This document shows positions 49,701 through 62,111 of a stretch of DNA of 64,000 nt, one piece after another. The stretch covers positions 10,912,001-10,976,000 of the forward strand of contig WHVY01000001.1 of the NCBI GenBank assembly GCA_022266195.1, read 5' to 3'. How positions within the stretch are numbered: the first letter of the stretch is position 1; each line of letters begins with the position of its first letter. A program made the position numbers and the translations under genes. This DNA is from Tetranychus cinnabarinus. Taxonomy: Eukaryota; Arthropoda; Arachnida; Trombidiformes; Tetranychidae. The notes beneath the pieces were generated by a model. It made no database searches. It saw only the letters and a list, made by a program, of their open reading frames with translations, and was not told the DNA's origin.

Positions 49701-51930
49701 ATGAACGATTCTCAAATAACAGGTGAAAAATATTTCTGTTCACAAAAAGAATCACAAAAAATCTCAACTTTCAACCATTCAATAGTATCTATTATCATGT
49801 TTTATTGCCTCGACAATTGAGCAAATAATGTTGCAGTTATTTTAATATTTCAATAATAATAAACTTTAATGGACAGAGAAAAATGATGTCAAGCGAACAT
49901 TAAAACATTTTCAACTTTTCCTTTTTCTTTCCTTTTTCTGAAATTCCATATCAACTGGACTCATTCAACTTGATTCATGGGTAATAATGATATCAGCAAA
50001 TAAATGGTTTGTTCAAGCAAATAAACAGGGAATAATATGAAAAGAGAGTGAAAAATTCTTTACACAAATTTTTATTCGCATAAAATGAATGATAAAGGGA
50101 CAAATGAAAATATTTGTACAATAATATCATCTAAGAGGGCAAATAATGGTACATTTTGAAAGGTTTGAAACTTGCCATTTCAATCCTTTCAATATTCAAA
50201 CATTGACAATGTTTATCCAGTTTGAATGTTACTCCAGGCAAATTTGGAAAACTCAATGTATTAATAAAAACAGATACAAAATTGGAATCAGATAATGTAC
50301 ACACAATATCAATGTATTTGCTTGATAAATCGTATGATTTTGGGAGGAAATTATTTTTAAATTGAATTCGCCAATTGTCAACTCGGCCAGGTTTGTCAAT
50401 GCAAGACAAGACTGGTTTACAGGTTTAATTTTGCTACCTTAATGGCCAACATAATGTTGCACATTGGTATTCAATAGCATTACGTCAATACATTCATTAG
50501 AGCAAGGTATTGAATGATTCCTTCGAAGGTTTGCAAACATTGGAACATCGTTTAAAATGTTTATTTTCCTTGGAATATTTGTTCCAATTTCATCCTTTGC
50601 ATCGATTATCGATTCTTGAAAACCTTTGAAAGTTGTTGACCAGCAAATATCACCAAATATTCAATCTTAAAAGATTTCATAAGAATTCGTTGCAAGTTAC
50701 AGAAAATTCCCTCCCAGCTTGAAACACTAAAGTGTGAAGTTTTACTAAAGTCTGACATTTTCATCGAGAATTCCGTCTTAATTTGAAATTTGTTTTTTTC
50801 AATTTAGCTTCCAGTCGATCGGTATTTCCACTAAATACGTATCGGTATCGGTATTACCATTGACTGGAATTGCAATTCTTTCGGTTTGACTCGGAACTAT
50901 TGAACTTACCTAATTAACTTCGTTCCAAGCTACGAATGGTGTATCTTTTATTTGCTTCTAAGTCAGAGATACGAAAGGTTGAAAGTCAATTTGATTGTCG
51001 AGTTGAAAGGACCATTTATGACACATTCAACTGATTGTCAACTTTTGACGTTTGTAATGATAATCTGGAAAATAATGTTTACGTTGTTTCACTTATTCCC
51101 TGTGGGTTGCTTGTTAGACCAGATTGTTGAAAGAAGGTTGAATAAAAAGAAAATCAGAGCTAAAGCTAAATTTTATTGCATACTTTTGGTCCTTTCTTTG
51201 CTTACCTTTTGCCATGAAACTAAAAATAAAACGATAAATGAATAACTTATTATAATTTATTGTGTGACCAGAATTAGATGGTACCACAAATGTTTAAATA
51301 TAAATATCTGTTGACATTAAATTGAAAAAGACAGAGATTTTTCTTTCTCGTGTTCCAAATTATCTCGACTCATATCATCTTTTATATCGTAAATATCATC
51401 TCATAGATTATTTTTATTCTCACTTTTATTGCCATTTTTATACCTTTATTTTATTGCCCGGACAAAGTTGATTTTTTCGCGAAAACTCCATTTAACTGGG
51501 AGTATTAACTGGGAGTGAAATCATATCCCAATGTTTATACTTTTTTCACTTTTTTTATTTTCCTTTTCTCGATCTCAATGGGAAAATGTTGTTAATAATT
51601 TAAAATTTAAATCATGAACAGAAACTTGACTGATTCGATTCATGAGCTAATCTATTTTCTTGGAATCAACATCAACGAATAACTATCTTTTTAATTGATA
51701 ATGAACTCTTAGATTGATAACAGATAATCAGATAATATAGTTTTTGTTTTTCGCTCATTTCATTACAGAAGTGATGAATAAAGTTGCTTCTCAATCGATT
51801 TTCTCGATTATTCAATTATTCATTCACGCCATTCAAATAAATTGTTGGGATTAGATGAGCAAATTATTCATCAGTGCTTAACATGTTTACATAAAAATGA
51901 TTTAATGTTTTTTTTCGTTTACTTTTACAG
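34756..51930. other. Inferred spire intron, distal part (about 17 kb)
   Basis: No exon could be supported on either strand. The longest open frame (48831-49280, plus, 149 codons) has a Ser/Pro/His-rich end within a pyrimidine-rich tract but no family resemblance and no matching splice context. Other frames of 106-130 codons near 36296, 38532, 39171 and 43832 are F/I/L/S-rich and look like chance. Simple TAA/ATT and TGA runs are scattered. Unfound exons of the receptor or of spire could be hidden here. Confidence 0.45.
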
Positions 51931-52760
51931 TTAGCAAAATATTGAAACTTTCAAAGGAAGCCAAAAGTTCACCGACTGGGAGTATAAAGGGTTCGACTTT
52001 TGCATCTAAAATGCGGAAAGTATTGGAAGATTTTCAAACATCTTCAAGCTCACGAGGACCCTCGAAGGCTGGTATCAATTATAATCAAGACACTAGAGGA
52101 TGGTACAATGATTTGATGAGCTTTATAAGTTCACAGGATAACTTTGATCCAGCCACAATGACTCTGGACAATTTGCAAAAATTGCGTTCAGTCATGTGTA
52201 AAGCTGAAAGAGCCAGTCTCAGTGTAACCAAAGAGATGGAATCTGATCTCGTAAACCACAAAATTTGCTTCATTTGTCTCAAGGTGCGCTTCAATCTAAT
52301 CAAATGGTCAACAAGGTGTAAAATTTGCTCACAAACCATGTGTGACAAGTGCACAGTCTTTCTGTCCCTTCCTCACCAGCCATTCAGTGAAATAACAGTT
52401 GATCAAATTGAAGCCTCCCAGTCAGTCCAACAGCTTTCAGCGACAGACCCAGGCTCTAGTCCATCAACTTCAACCTCACCAAGTTCACTCTTGGCATCAG
52501 TCAATGAACAAGAGGCAGACCCTTCTACGGAGCCAAGCTCAATGACAGGCCAAGATGAAGCAAGTTCCCCATCGGTGTCACCCTTACCTTATGCATCAAC
52601 TTCAATACCTCGTTCGCCTCGTCACTTGGCGAGTAAAACTTTGCCCAACATTTTGCGCTCTTTATCCATCAAAGGCTCAGATTCCCTTGAGACAATCAAA
52701 GTGTGCAAGGATTGTAAACTTTTCATTGGTAAATTGCGAAAAATGAAAGCCACAACATAA
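51931..52760 (+). CDS. spir: Spire C-terminal exon: Spir-box and FYVE-like zinc finger
   Basis: Spire nucleates linear actin filaments, works with Cappuccino-type formins, and is placed on vesicle membranes by its C-terminal zinc finger. The acceptor TTTTACAG ends at 51930. The exon opens in phase 1 (SKILKLSKEAKSSPTG) and ends at TAA 52758-52760. Counting from L51942, residues 75-99 (LDNLQKLRSVMCKAERASLS) are the Spir-box. Four cysteine pairs follow: C109/C112 (CFICLKVRF), C126/C129, C134/C137 (CKICSQTMCDKC) and C255/C258 (VCKDC), the eight ligands of a FYVE-like cross-brace. The long Ser/Thr/Pro-rich insert between pairs three and four is unusually large compared with what I recall for the family. 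The KIND and WH2 exons were not found. Confidence 0.88.
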
Positions 52761-53250
52761 TTCATATCATTACTCAATTGTGCAGATAAAACTGCAAAAC
52801 TTGAACCAAATTTCTTTAACCAACAATAATGTTATTATACAATATTCATTCAAATTCACTCCCTGTTTTTCACTATCTCATAATAATCTACTTGAAATAA
52901 TTTTGCTGGAAAAATGAAGCCAATAATTGGATAAGTAAATGAACCAATTAAACATCATCAAAGACTAACAATTGATACATGCTAGCAGCTAACGAAATAA
53001 CTAACGAGTAAAGTCAAATTTTCTTATCTACAAAAGCTCTTTACATGGTAAATCGGATTACAATTGATGACTCCAATTATTATTAAAATTGGAGAAAACC
53101 ATTATTTAATCAACATTTGTTTGCATTTATTATAATTTATTCATGCAAATTTTGATGCAATCCAATGAAAGTCGAGATGAAAAAATTGATTTTTAACCCT
53201 TTCGTCTTTTCCTTCCTCACTTGAAATAAAATTCATTTCTTTTCTTTTCA
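52761..53250 (+). other. Probable spire 3' untranslated region
   Basis: AT-rich sequence follows the stop codon. The first clear AATAAA is at 53225-53230, which would put the end of the mRNA near 53250. No other signal is visible, so the end is tentative. Confidence 0.4.
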
Positions 53251-54800
53251 TTTAAAATTAGCATCACAATTTATTAAAACTAATATAAGATAAATTCATT
53301 TCACAGAGAAAATCATTCCAACTCTTCATTCTTCTTCTCTTTTTTAATCAATACAACATTCATTTTGCAGCACGACTGAATGGGATAAGAAATAGGTAAG
53401 ATTGATTAATCAATAATCCATGGTTGATTAATATGATAATATCTCATTGGAATAAAAAGGAAGAAAAAAAGCAATCATTTATCATCTTTGTGATTACAGT
53501 TGTTAGCATAATCCTATAAGGTGAGGTCATCAATTTGTTGCTTATAATGATTGTATAAAGAGAAGAAAATAACCTTTCATGAGTTTTGATGAGCGACAGA
53601 ATGCTGACTCACTGAATGCTTGGAAGCTTAGCACAAGTTTATTAAATTTTTGGCTTATCATTCAATGCAAATGATGGAACAGGTGAACTTTGATGAGCTT
53701 ATCACATTTTGTGGCAGCATCTTTTGACTCTTAATGAGTGACCTCAGCAAGTGAACATTTAGTGGTACATTTTAATAAAGTCTCTGCTTAGCTTCATGCT
53801 AGGTGATGATAATGCTCTGGTGAACAATTTTCATTACAATTTTGATTAACTTGTTGATGTGAACATAATTATTTTTAGATATCATATAATCTTTATCACG
53901 AGGACGTCTGACTCGTGGTCTCATTTCACTCTTTAGTAATATTTTGAGCAGATACTTTTGGACCAATTAATGCACTAGTATTTTTTGAAGGTTGGATTTT
54001 TCGAACTTCAATGCAGAAAAAAATGATTCGGAACAGCATTAAGATTCAGCATTAGAAATATGCTAGAAGTAGATATGCCTGGATGATGACATTTGAGTCC
54101 AAAGAGCTAAAGTTCTTTATACATTGGGAATGATAATGATTTCAGGGTGGCAAACTATCTAAACTAATACTTAGATTTCGTTGCAGGCTTTGTCTCTTTA
54201 AGTGCTTCAGATGCCCGCTTTGGTGCACCTCTGCTCGTGCCTTTATTGATGGTATATTCATGTGAAACACTTTGCACCATGAAGGGTATGAAAATTGAAC
54301 TTACTGAAACTGTTCAATGTTTTGCCTTTGACTTCGAATCTCTAGATTCATTTAAAGATTCATTTAGATTTCACTTAAGTTTTATTCTCATTTTAATTCC
54401 TTTTCATTGTTAAGACAATATTTATTTTCAGTTCAATCAAAAACCTAAATTGTAATCTCTTCAGATAAATAACTCTTATAATTATCTTAATTCATTTCAG
54501 CTAGTAAATCCCTAAAATTGTTAAAACTGAACATTAAAATCAGTTAGTCCTCACCCCTCCAAATTAAGTTGACTTTTTTAGTGCCATAAAGAAAGAAGAT
54601 GAAAAATCCCTTTCTTTTTAACTTAATTTTTCAACTTTATATCAGCAAAGTTAACTCTTAATCCTAGCACACTCAAAGGCTATCATATCTCTCTGGAGAT
54701 GTAAACTAACTAGTAATGTCTTCAGACATATTGAGGAAAAAAGGCGCCATAGCCTTAACAATGCTTTTATAAGCTTATCACTATCAAGCTTTTTGTCACC
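53251..54800. other. Intergenic stretch before the retrotransposon
   Basis: It holds no recognised gene. It includes a small stem CACGAGGACGTCTGACTCGTG at about 53897-53917 and a 38-codon minus-strand frame at 54164-54280. Confidence 0.45.
54164..54280 (-). other. Small basic ORF, 38 residues
   Basis: ATG is at 54280 and TAG at 54166-54164. It begins MVQSVSHEYTINKGTSRGAP and ends KRASEALKETKPATKSKY. The composition (K, A, T, S, P, no poly-F/L/I) is unlike the chance frames nearby and resembles a basic protein tail. It could be a terminal exon, a relic or chance; no splice partner was identified. Confidence 0.25.
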
Positions 54801-54909
54801 ACTTGGTACTGTTACCAACCAAAGACAAAAGGAGACAGAGTTAAACTTTTTACTTTCATTTATTCATCTTATGATTCCCTCCAATTTTTATTCTTTGTTC
54901 TCGACTTGA

Positions 54910-54917
54910 TATAAAAG
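54910..54917 (+). promoter_or_regulatory. Likely LTR TATA box
   Basis: TATAAAAG in the context CTTGATATAAAAGTCAG lies about 140 bases upstream of an AATAAA. This spacing fits a U3-R arrangement inside an LTR. Confidence 0.6.
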
Positions 54918-55048
54918 TCAGAATCTTCTTAATTAATAGACACACAACGCAACACTCAAGTCACCCACTAGTGTTCGGACCTTTATGTCCTAAATTTCAT
55001 TCTTATTTTGTGTCACCATTTTTACTTCATTGTAACCATTCTTAATAG

Positions 55049-55054
55049 AATAAA
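55049..55054 (+). terminator. Likely LTR poly(A) signal
   Basis: AATAAA lies between the TATA box and the primer-binding site, where the R region of an LTR should lie. A T-rich run follows at 55072-55083. Confidence 0.5.
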
Positions 55055-55348
55055 AACTTTGTATTCTCAGTTCTTTTTTTTTCTAACTCTAAAAAGTCAT
55101 ACTCACCTCTCACTGAAGTTAACCATTTCTTTTGACTTATTACAATTTTGTTCTTAAACATTAGAGCTAATTAAAGTAAATTCCTTATAATACTAGTGTA
55201 TTGTTTCGTGTATTCATCTCTATCGAGATATCCTTAGTTATCAGACACAAGACAGTTTTTGGTAATCCTAGATACGAACTTCTAACTTGTAGTGAAAGCA
55301 AGCAATGCAGTCTTCTAACGAGTCTTCACCATTACCGAACCTTTCACT

Positions 55349-55366
55349 TGGCGACCTTGGCAGGAT
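55349..55366 (+). other. Minus-strand primer-binding site (tRNA-Arg type)
   Basis: TGGCGACCTTGGCAGGAT begins with TGG, the complement of a tRNA CCA end. It closely resembles the TGGCGACCGTGACAGGA site of Drosophila 412/mdg1-type elements, which is attributed to tRNA-Arg. It marks the right edge of the 5' LTR, probably within a few bases of 55346. Confidence 0.75.
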
Positions 55367-55796
55367 TGCCAAAATCACCCTGTTCTGTGCCTGATAAACT
55401 CTTGTGTTCTTCACTCACCTTCACAACTCACTAAAGTGATTAATAGTGCTGCTTCTACAGTTTCTCCAAATTCTCCAAAATTCTAAATTCAAGACTCTGG
55501 TCTCATCAACTATTAACTCAATGATTGTGGAAAGGATCCTTTGATCAATAATTTCTGTGCATGAAACAAGAACTCTAATTCTGTCACGATCCATCTATAC
55601 CTAAGTATTACCTCAACTTTATAAAGCTATTCAAATTGAACAAAATTTCCAAATTCAAAAAGACTCAAAGTCCCAAATTTCAAATTTCCAAATTCAAGTC
55701 AATTCAAGACATTATCCTACATTCGCTTAAATTCATCGATCACTCCAGTGATATTTCTGTAACCCTTAAAAGTCATAATTCCTGCTAAATCTCAAT
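55367..55796 (+). other. Retrotransposon leader
   Basis: This is the untranslated leader between the primer-binding site and the first gag codon. Around 55643-55705 it carries repeated TTTCCAAATTCAA words, a low-complexity A/C/T tract nearly free of G that may keep the leader unstructured. A similar tract occurs at about 61780-62110 before the downstream ORF. Confidence 0.55.
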
Positions 55797-58700
55797 ATGG
55801 GAAGACCAAAACGCACAACAGCAAATCGGTTTGAACCTCCACCTGATCCCCCAGTTAATTCAACCATATCAAGTCTAACCCAAGACGAGATCACTGAACT
55901 ATTAGATTCATGGGGTATCACAGTGCTTGTAAACTCTCTTGCAAAGAAGCGATTGATTGACGCTATCAAGACTCATCTTGCCTTAGCTGGTGAAACTTTA
56001 ACCCAAGAAGAAATCTTAGACCTTCCAATCTCTGATGTTGAAACCTTCGATGTTCCTGATTGGGTTCAACAATGTCGTACCAAGAACTTCAGCGAAGCCG
56101 AAATCCAGACTATCATCCAACACCTAAGCCGTGATAAAGATGTACTTCTCCGATCTACTGCTTCTGAAATTCACAGCCTTCCTTTTTCCCTTGGAAGTAT
56201 AAAGAAGTTTATTGAAATACTTCAAGCTCTCGGTGCTACCATAGATGCTCCTCCATTTTCACCAAATCTTCCACCTTCTTCTTCCACTGCTTCTACTGTT
56301 GGTAATGTTGTTAATGACAATGTCAATTCCACTTTCCTTGTTCAAGCCCTTACATCCCTACGTCCTGATCCCCCTGTCCCTGAGTTCAAAAAGAACGAAG
56401 ACATGATTGATTTCATAACTAATACGCAACAGCGATTAGCTCAAGAAAATTGTGATGACAGTACAAGACTCAGATGTTTTAAGAAAGCTTTAACGCATGA
56501 GATTCTAGCTCTTTCTAAATCTATTGGTCCTGAGATCAATACTTATCAAGCTTATGTAGACGAGCTAATAAAATTAGCTAAAACCCCTGCTATGCAGTAC
56601 TCAGCAAAATTCGCTTTAAGACAATTAAAGTATACTCCTAGTGAGCATCCAAATACATTTCTTATGAAATTAAGAACTTCACTCACAAAAGCTGTAGGTT
56701 CCTATTCAGAAGAAATATTCAAGCATGAATTGCTATCTCATCTTCCTGCTAACATTACTTATGAAATCAATACTCTTGGTCTTACTGATGACCTACCTCA
56801 AATTACAAATTTACTCATTCGAAAGCACTTCGAACATGAACAATCTAAATCCAATTTCAAATCCAAACTTCCTCAAAATTCTCAAACTTCTCAACCTTCA
56901 AAACCTTCTCATCTCAATACATTACTTCGAAGACCCGAAAACAAACCTTATAATTCCTCAGCTCAAAGATCCTCTAACACTTCCTCCTCAAATCGAAATG
57001 CTACAACCTGCGCCTATTGTAAAAGGACAGGCCATCTCATTGCACAATGTAGGAAACGCATGTATAATGAAAGACAGAATCAACAAAATCCTAATCCCCC
57101 AAACACTCGAGCAATTACAGCACCTCCTAATCCTCAACCTTCCACTTCTCAATCTTCCAACCCTGCATCTTCCAATCTTGTTATTACACAAATCTCTCAA
57201 GAACCCGGTAACTCAGCTGTACGAAACCCTGGGATATCGTTTACGTTATCTACTGTTCCTACGATTCCAGTACTTACCCAATTAGGTGATACAAACCTAG
57301 CACATATGCCTCAAGCTATATTCAAGTTATGCCGACCTGATCGTGAACCAGTTCGCGAAGGACGTGTTCTCTTGGATACAGGCTCAACAATCTCAGCCCT
57401 TGATTCTAAAATAGCAGAGGAACTTGGAGTTCATGTAATTCCCAATTCCAGATCTTTAAAGGGTATTGCTGCAAAGCAATATGTCCCCTCACATGGGTTT
57501 GCATATGCTGTGGTAAAGCATCCTGATATGCCAGAATCACGAGTCTTTAGACTCCATATAGTAGATAATTTCGAACCAGTATGTCTTATTGGAAATGCCT
57601 TCTTACATTTATATTATTTTCAAATAAAATCTGATGGTGCTGAATATATCACTACGTGTTCTGAATATGCTAATTCTGACCCGCTCGATCCAACTTTCTT
57701 CTTTCGATTCTGTACTCCAGAGGAGACACAACAAATCTTTGACTCTACAGTCCTAACTTCAGAAAAAGATACTTACATTATTGATAACCCTAAACAACAT
57801 GAACCAGTTTCAATTCCTATCAAGATCGATAATAGCCCTGCTCTTATGGCAAAATGTGAATTTCACGCTCCTGAAGAATACGCTGAAATCAAAATAACTC
57901 CATTCAGACAAAAAGTAGCCGAACGAATTAACCCTGATCTTCCAGAACCATTACGAGAACAATTAGTTTCCCTAATTGACTCATTTCAAGATAGTTTTTC
58001 AAAATCAAAAAGCGACTTAGGATTGGTCCCTTCTTCAGTCTGCCCTGTTAAGATTGAATTAGATCAGAATGAAGTCCCTTCTTCAAATCCATACAATTGT
58101 GCCATTAACAAAAGAAATGAATTCAAAAAGATTATTGCAGATCTCAAGGCTAACGATATTATTGAAGACAGTGAAGCCCAAGGTGGTGCTCCTTCAATAT
58201 TGGTACCTAAACCTGATGGTTCGTATCGCATGGTAATTGATTATCGCAAATTGAACCGAATCACTAAAGTTCCTAAATACCCAATGCCTCGCATTGACGA
58301 TTGTTTAGAAGTGGTTCGTGGAGGTGAATTCTTCAATCTGTTCGACTTAGCACAAGGCTATCACCAGATAGAATTGCCATTAGGTGAAAGAGAGAAAACT
58401 GTATTTGTCACCCCCGATGGCAAATACCAGTACAAACGTTTGCCTATGGGCCTTGCCAGTGCCCCATTCATTTTTCAGAAATTAATGAATACTGTACTCG
58501 ATGGACTCATCTACCAAAAATGCATCGGATACTTTGATGATGTACCTGTGGTAGGAAAAACTTTTCCAGAACTTCTAACAAACACCGAAATGGTTCTCAG
58601 CAGACTTCAAAAATTCAATCTAAAGATTAAGTTGGAAAAATGCCATTTAGGCTTCGAAGAGATACTTCTTCTAGGACATCTTGTCTCAGGAGAAGGAATC

Positions 58701-61700
58701 AGACCTGACCCTAAAAAGGTCGATGCCTTAAAGAATCTTCCATATCCAAGAAACGTTCGTGAATTACAATCCATACTGGGTTGTTACAATTACTTTTCCA
58801 GATACATACCAAACTTCTCAACACTTGCTGCCCCTCTGTATCGACTAGTCTCAAAAGAGAAACGATTTCGTATTCTTCCTGAAGATAGACAAGCTTTAGA
58901 TTCACTCAAAAATTCCCTCATTTCCACTACCTTATTGGTCCATTATGACCCTAAACTTCGTAGGAAAATCTCCGCAGATGCTTCAGATCATGCTGTTGGT
59001 GGTATTCTACTACAAGAAGACCCTAAATCTCCTACATTCAATCCTGAAAACCCAATTGAAGAAGTTAAGGATTGGTTACCCTTATCATTTTACTCACAAA
59101 AGCTCCAAAAGTATCAACGACACTATTCTGTTTCAGAAAAGGAACTCTTAGCAATATTTGTTGGTGTGAATAAATTCACCCATTACCTTGAAGGCGAACT
59201 CTTCCTTATAGAGACCGATCACCATGCCTTATGCCAATTAACAAAGACTAACTTCAAGAATTCCAGACTCCAACGATGGTCAATAATGCTATCTACTTAT
59301 AATTTTCGAGTTGTATATCGCAAAGGTTCTACTCATCCACCAGACTGTTTTTCAAGATACCAAAGTTCATGGTCACATCGCAAAATCATAGATCCAGAAG
59401 AAGAATTCTTGGATAGAATCTATCTTCTCGATTACATTTCTGATCCTCAAGACAATTATCTTTATGATTTAGGATTCAACACTCTTTGTTTCACTCATCT
59501 CCATAACTTAGAAGAAGTATATTTCCTTCCTGCTATTTGTTACTCTACAAACTCAGAAGCTCAACACCTCAAAACTTCGTCTAAACCTTCTCAAGCTGAA
59601 ATCAGTAAATGGAAGGAAAAAGTCAGACAAACTCAAAGAAGTAACCTTGACATTCAAAAAGTTATTTCACTTTACAATTCCAATGATAAAATCGCTTTGA
59701 AACGCTACCTTCTTAGAGATGGTCTACTCTATCGCAAAGACATAAATACACCGTTTGGATCAAGACTTGTCATTGATGCTGATCTTTTAAAAGATATCTT
59801 CACATATGAGCACGAAAGTCCCTTAGGTGGTCACTTCGGACCCGAGAAGACTTACTTACAAATTGCTAGAAGATTTTGGTGTAAATACTTACACGACTTG
59901 GTGAGACAGTTATGTGATAATTGTATTACATGCCAGATTGCTAAGCCCACTAATGTGATATTTGTTGACCCCTCTACAAAGCCGATCCCTAAAGAGATAT
60001 TTGAACGCTTTGAACTTGATGTTCAAGGTCCAATTGTTATAAAACAGGTTAAAAAGTATATTATTGTGCTGGTTGATGTCTTATCTAGATATGTTATAGC
60101 AAAGCTTACACCTAATCAAACTGCTGCTACGGTAATTAGTTTACTAAAGTCAGTTTTTCAAACCTATGGGTTTCCAAAAGTCATTCAGACTGATAGAGGA
60201 ACAAACTTCACCAGTGAAGCTGTTCATCAATTTCTGAAAGACCAAGGCATTAAGCACGAGAAAAGCAATCCATATCATCCTCAGTCCCAAGGAATAGTTG
60301 AACGATCGAATCGTACTATTGCTGAAAGACTAAGGTCTTATGTTATTGAAAATGATACAAAAAACCTGAAAAATACTCTTGAAGCGTCTCCTTTCGCCAT
60401 TAATACTTCTGTACACAAAATCACAAGATTCTCTCCTTACTTTTTAGTCTATGGTAGACATCCTCGTAAACCGCTTGATAATTTATTAGATTTAACTGAT
60501 GCTAACTCTTTTAATGTAAATCAAGCCAGGAAATTAGCTTACGCTAGATTACATGCTCAACAGTTATACCAGATTAATAGGACAAAATCTCTCCATCAGA
60601 CTTCTCCTTACCGAGAAGGCGATTTTGTATTTGTGAAAAACGAATCTATAGATTCCTCAATATCTAAAAAGCTTACAGAAAAATTTCATGGCCCCTATCT
60701 TGTCTGTGGCATTCAGAAAGGATCGCTATTATTGTTAGAAATGGAAGACTTAGGTCTTTTCAATGTAAATGTTTCAAACACTAAACCTTATCGAGGTGAG
60801 CTTACTGAAAAAATGTTAAAATTGAAAAATTCATATTTTAATACTGAAACCTTCCTTGAAAATGAAGATTTCAATTTGCCTGATTCAACCAAAGCAGTTG
60901 ATTCAAATCAAACAAATTCATCTATGGATGATCAAAACTCAAGCAGTGAAAATTCAAACCAAGTGCAGTCTTCATTTAATTCAAATTCAGATTTAGAAAC
61001 AGATTCCTTCGATTCTCTAGAACCATCTGATAATTTACCAGAACCTCAACTAATTATTCAAAAAGATGATTTTAATCTTAACAAATTTCTTCAACTTCAT
61101 TTTGACCCCCAAATAACTAACTCTTCTCAGACTTCAAATGATCAACCCATATCTAATGATATATCAACCCAATCCGCACAAGGATTTACTTTAAACCCAG
61201 ATTCAACTTCTGTTAAAACAATAGATTCAAGTATCAGCCAAAAGCCAATCTCTAAAGAGATATTAAGTGCAAATAATTCTGATTTTGATTCTCAATCTTG
61301 TTCAAATAACGAGTCAAATAATCTCGATTTAAATATTCCAAAAGTTCCCCATAATTCAAATTATCTTAAAACCCAATTTCCAGTTAAAGCAAAAAACCCT
61401 AAACCTAAAAGAAAATATATCACCGCTGACAAAGAGATTTCTCAACAAAATCAAATTAATCCCTTAACTGATAAGAGACTTACCAGAGCCCAGACAAAGG
61501 TTCCCGCTAAAACTAATAAGGTTGACAATAGCATAGCCAACAATTATGTGTTATTTTTATGCTATCTTAATCAAACGGTTAAATTAACCGAGGGAAAACA
61601 AAAAAGTGAAATCACTAACAGTTCAAGTTCAACCGCAAAGCAAAAGATTTTAACCAATCACAATTGCCCTTGTCTAGGTGACGAAAGCACTTCAACCCCC

Positions 61701-62111
61701 TCTTTGATCGAGACTAAGACAAAAGATTTCTTATGCTCACCATTAGAGTGTTCGACCTCAATCAGTCTAGATCAAAGTCTTAGCTTTTGTCAACTTTTTA
61801 ACTTTCAATCTTTAAGATTCTCTCAAATCTTTCCAAAGTTCTCTGAACCATTCAATTTTCTCAATTCTTTTAATTCTGAATTATCTCTAGTGTTTATTCA
61901 TTTCTATTCAAATTTTAAAATTTTCAAATTCCTTCAGTTTACTTCATTTGTGAATTTCAACCCTTACAAAAATTTACCTTTATCCCTTAGAGGATATATC
62001 ACAGTTCAACCCGGCTTTCATAAGCTCCTAATAATTCAACCTTCCAGTACCCATTACAATCCTTCAGTTGTATTTTATTTTAAACAAATTCCATTCCCTC
62101 TGAATTTCAAC
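55797..62111 (+). CDS. gag-pol: Gag-Pol polyprotein of the Ty3/gypsy element (frame continues to 62813)
   Basis: Start is ATG 55797 (MGRPKRTTANRF), the first in-frame ATG after the leader. Domains by residue: a SAP-like helix pair at about 28-64 (LTQDEITELLDSWGI...LIDAIKTHL); capsid region to about 390; zinc knuckle C405-x2-C408-x4-H413-x4-C418; aspartic protease D527-T-G-S; reverse transcriptase with FDLAQGYHQ at 849 and YFDD at 912-915; RNase H with ADASDHA around D1061; integrase zinc finger H1339/H1346/C1376/C1379; catalytic D1408, D1466, E1502 (35-residue D-E spacing); GPY at 1632-1634. A Ser/Asn-rich tail follows to about 1990. Gag and pol share one frame with no stop or shift between them. 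The same frame runs on into the next ORF at Met2106. I end the feature there because residues about 1990-2105 (FNFQSLRF..., FNF-rich) look like a spacer that is open by chance. Confidence 0.93.
61780..62111 (+). other. Low-complexity spacer between pol and the 3' ORF
   Basis: This T/C-rich, G-poor sequence has many TTCAATTTT/TTTCAAATT words and resembles the element's own leader. Its translation is F/N/L/S-rich without domain character. It may be the leader of a subgenomic or spliced mRNA for the downstream ORF; that is inference. Confidence 0.45.
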
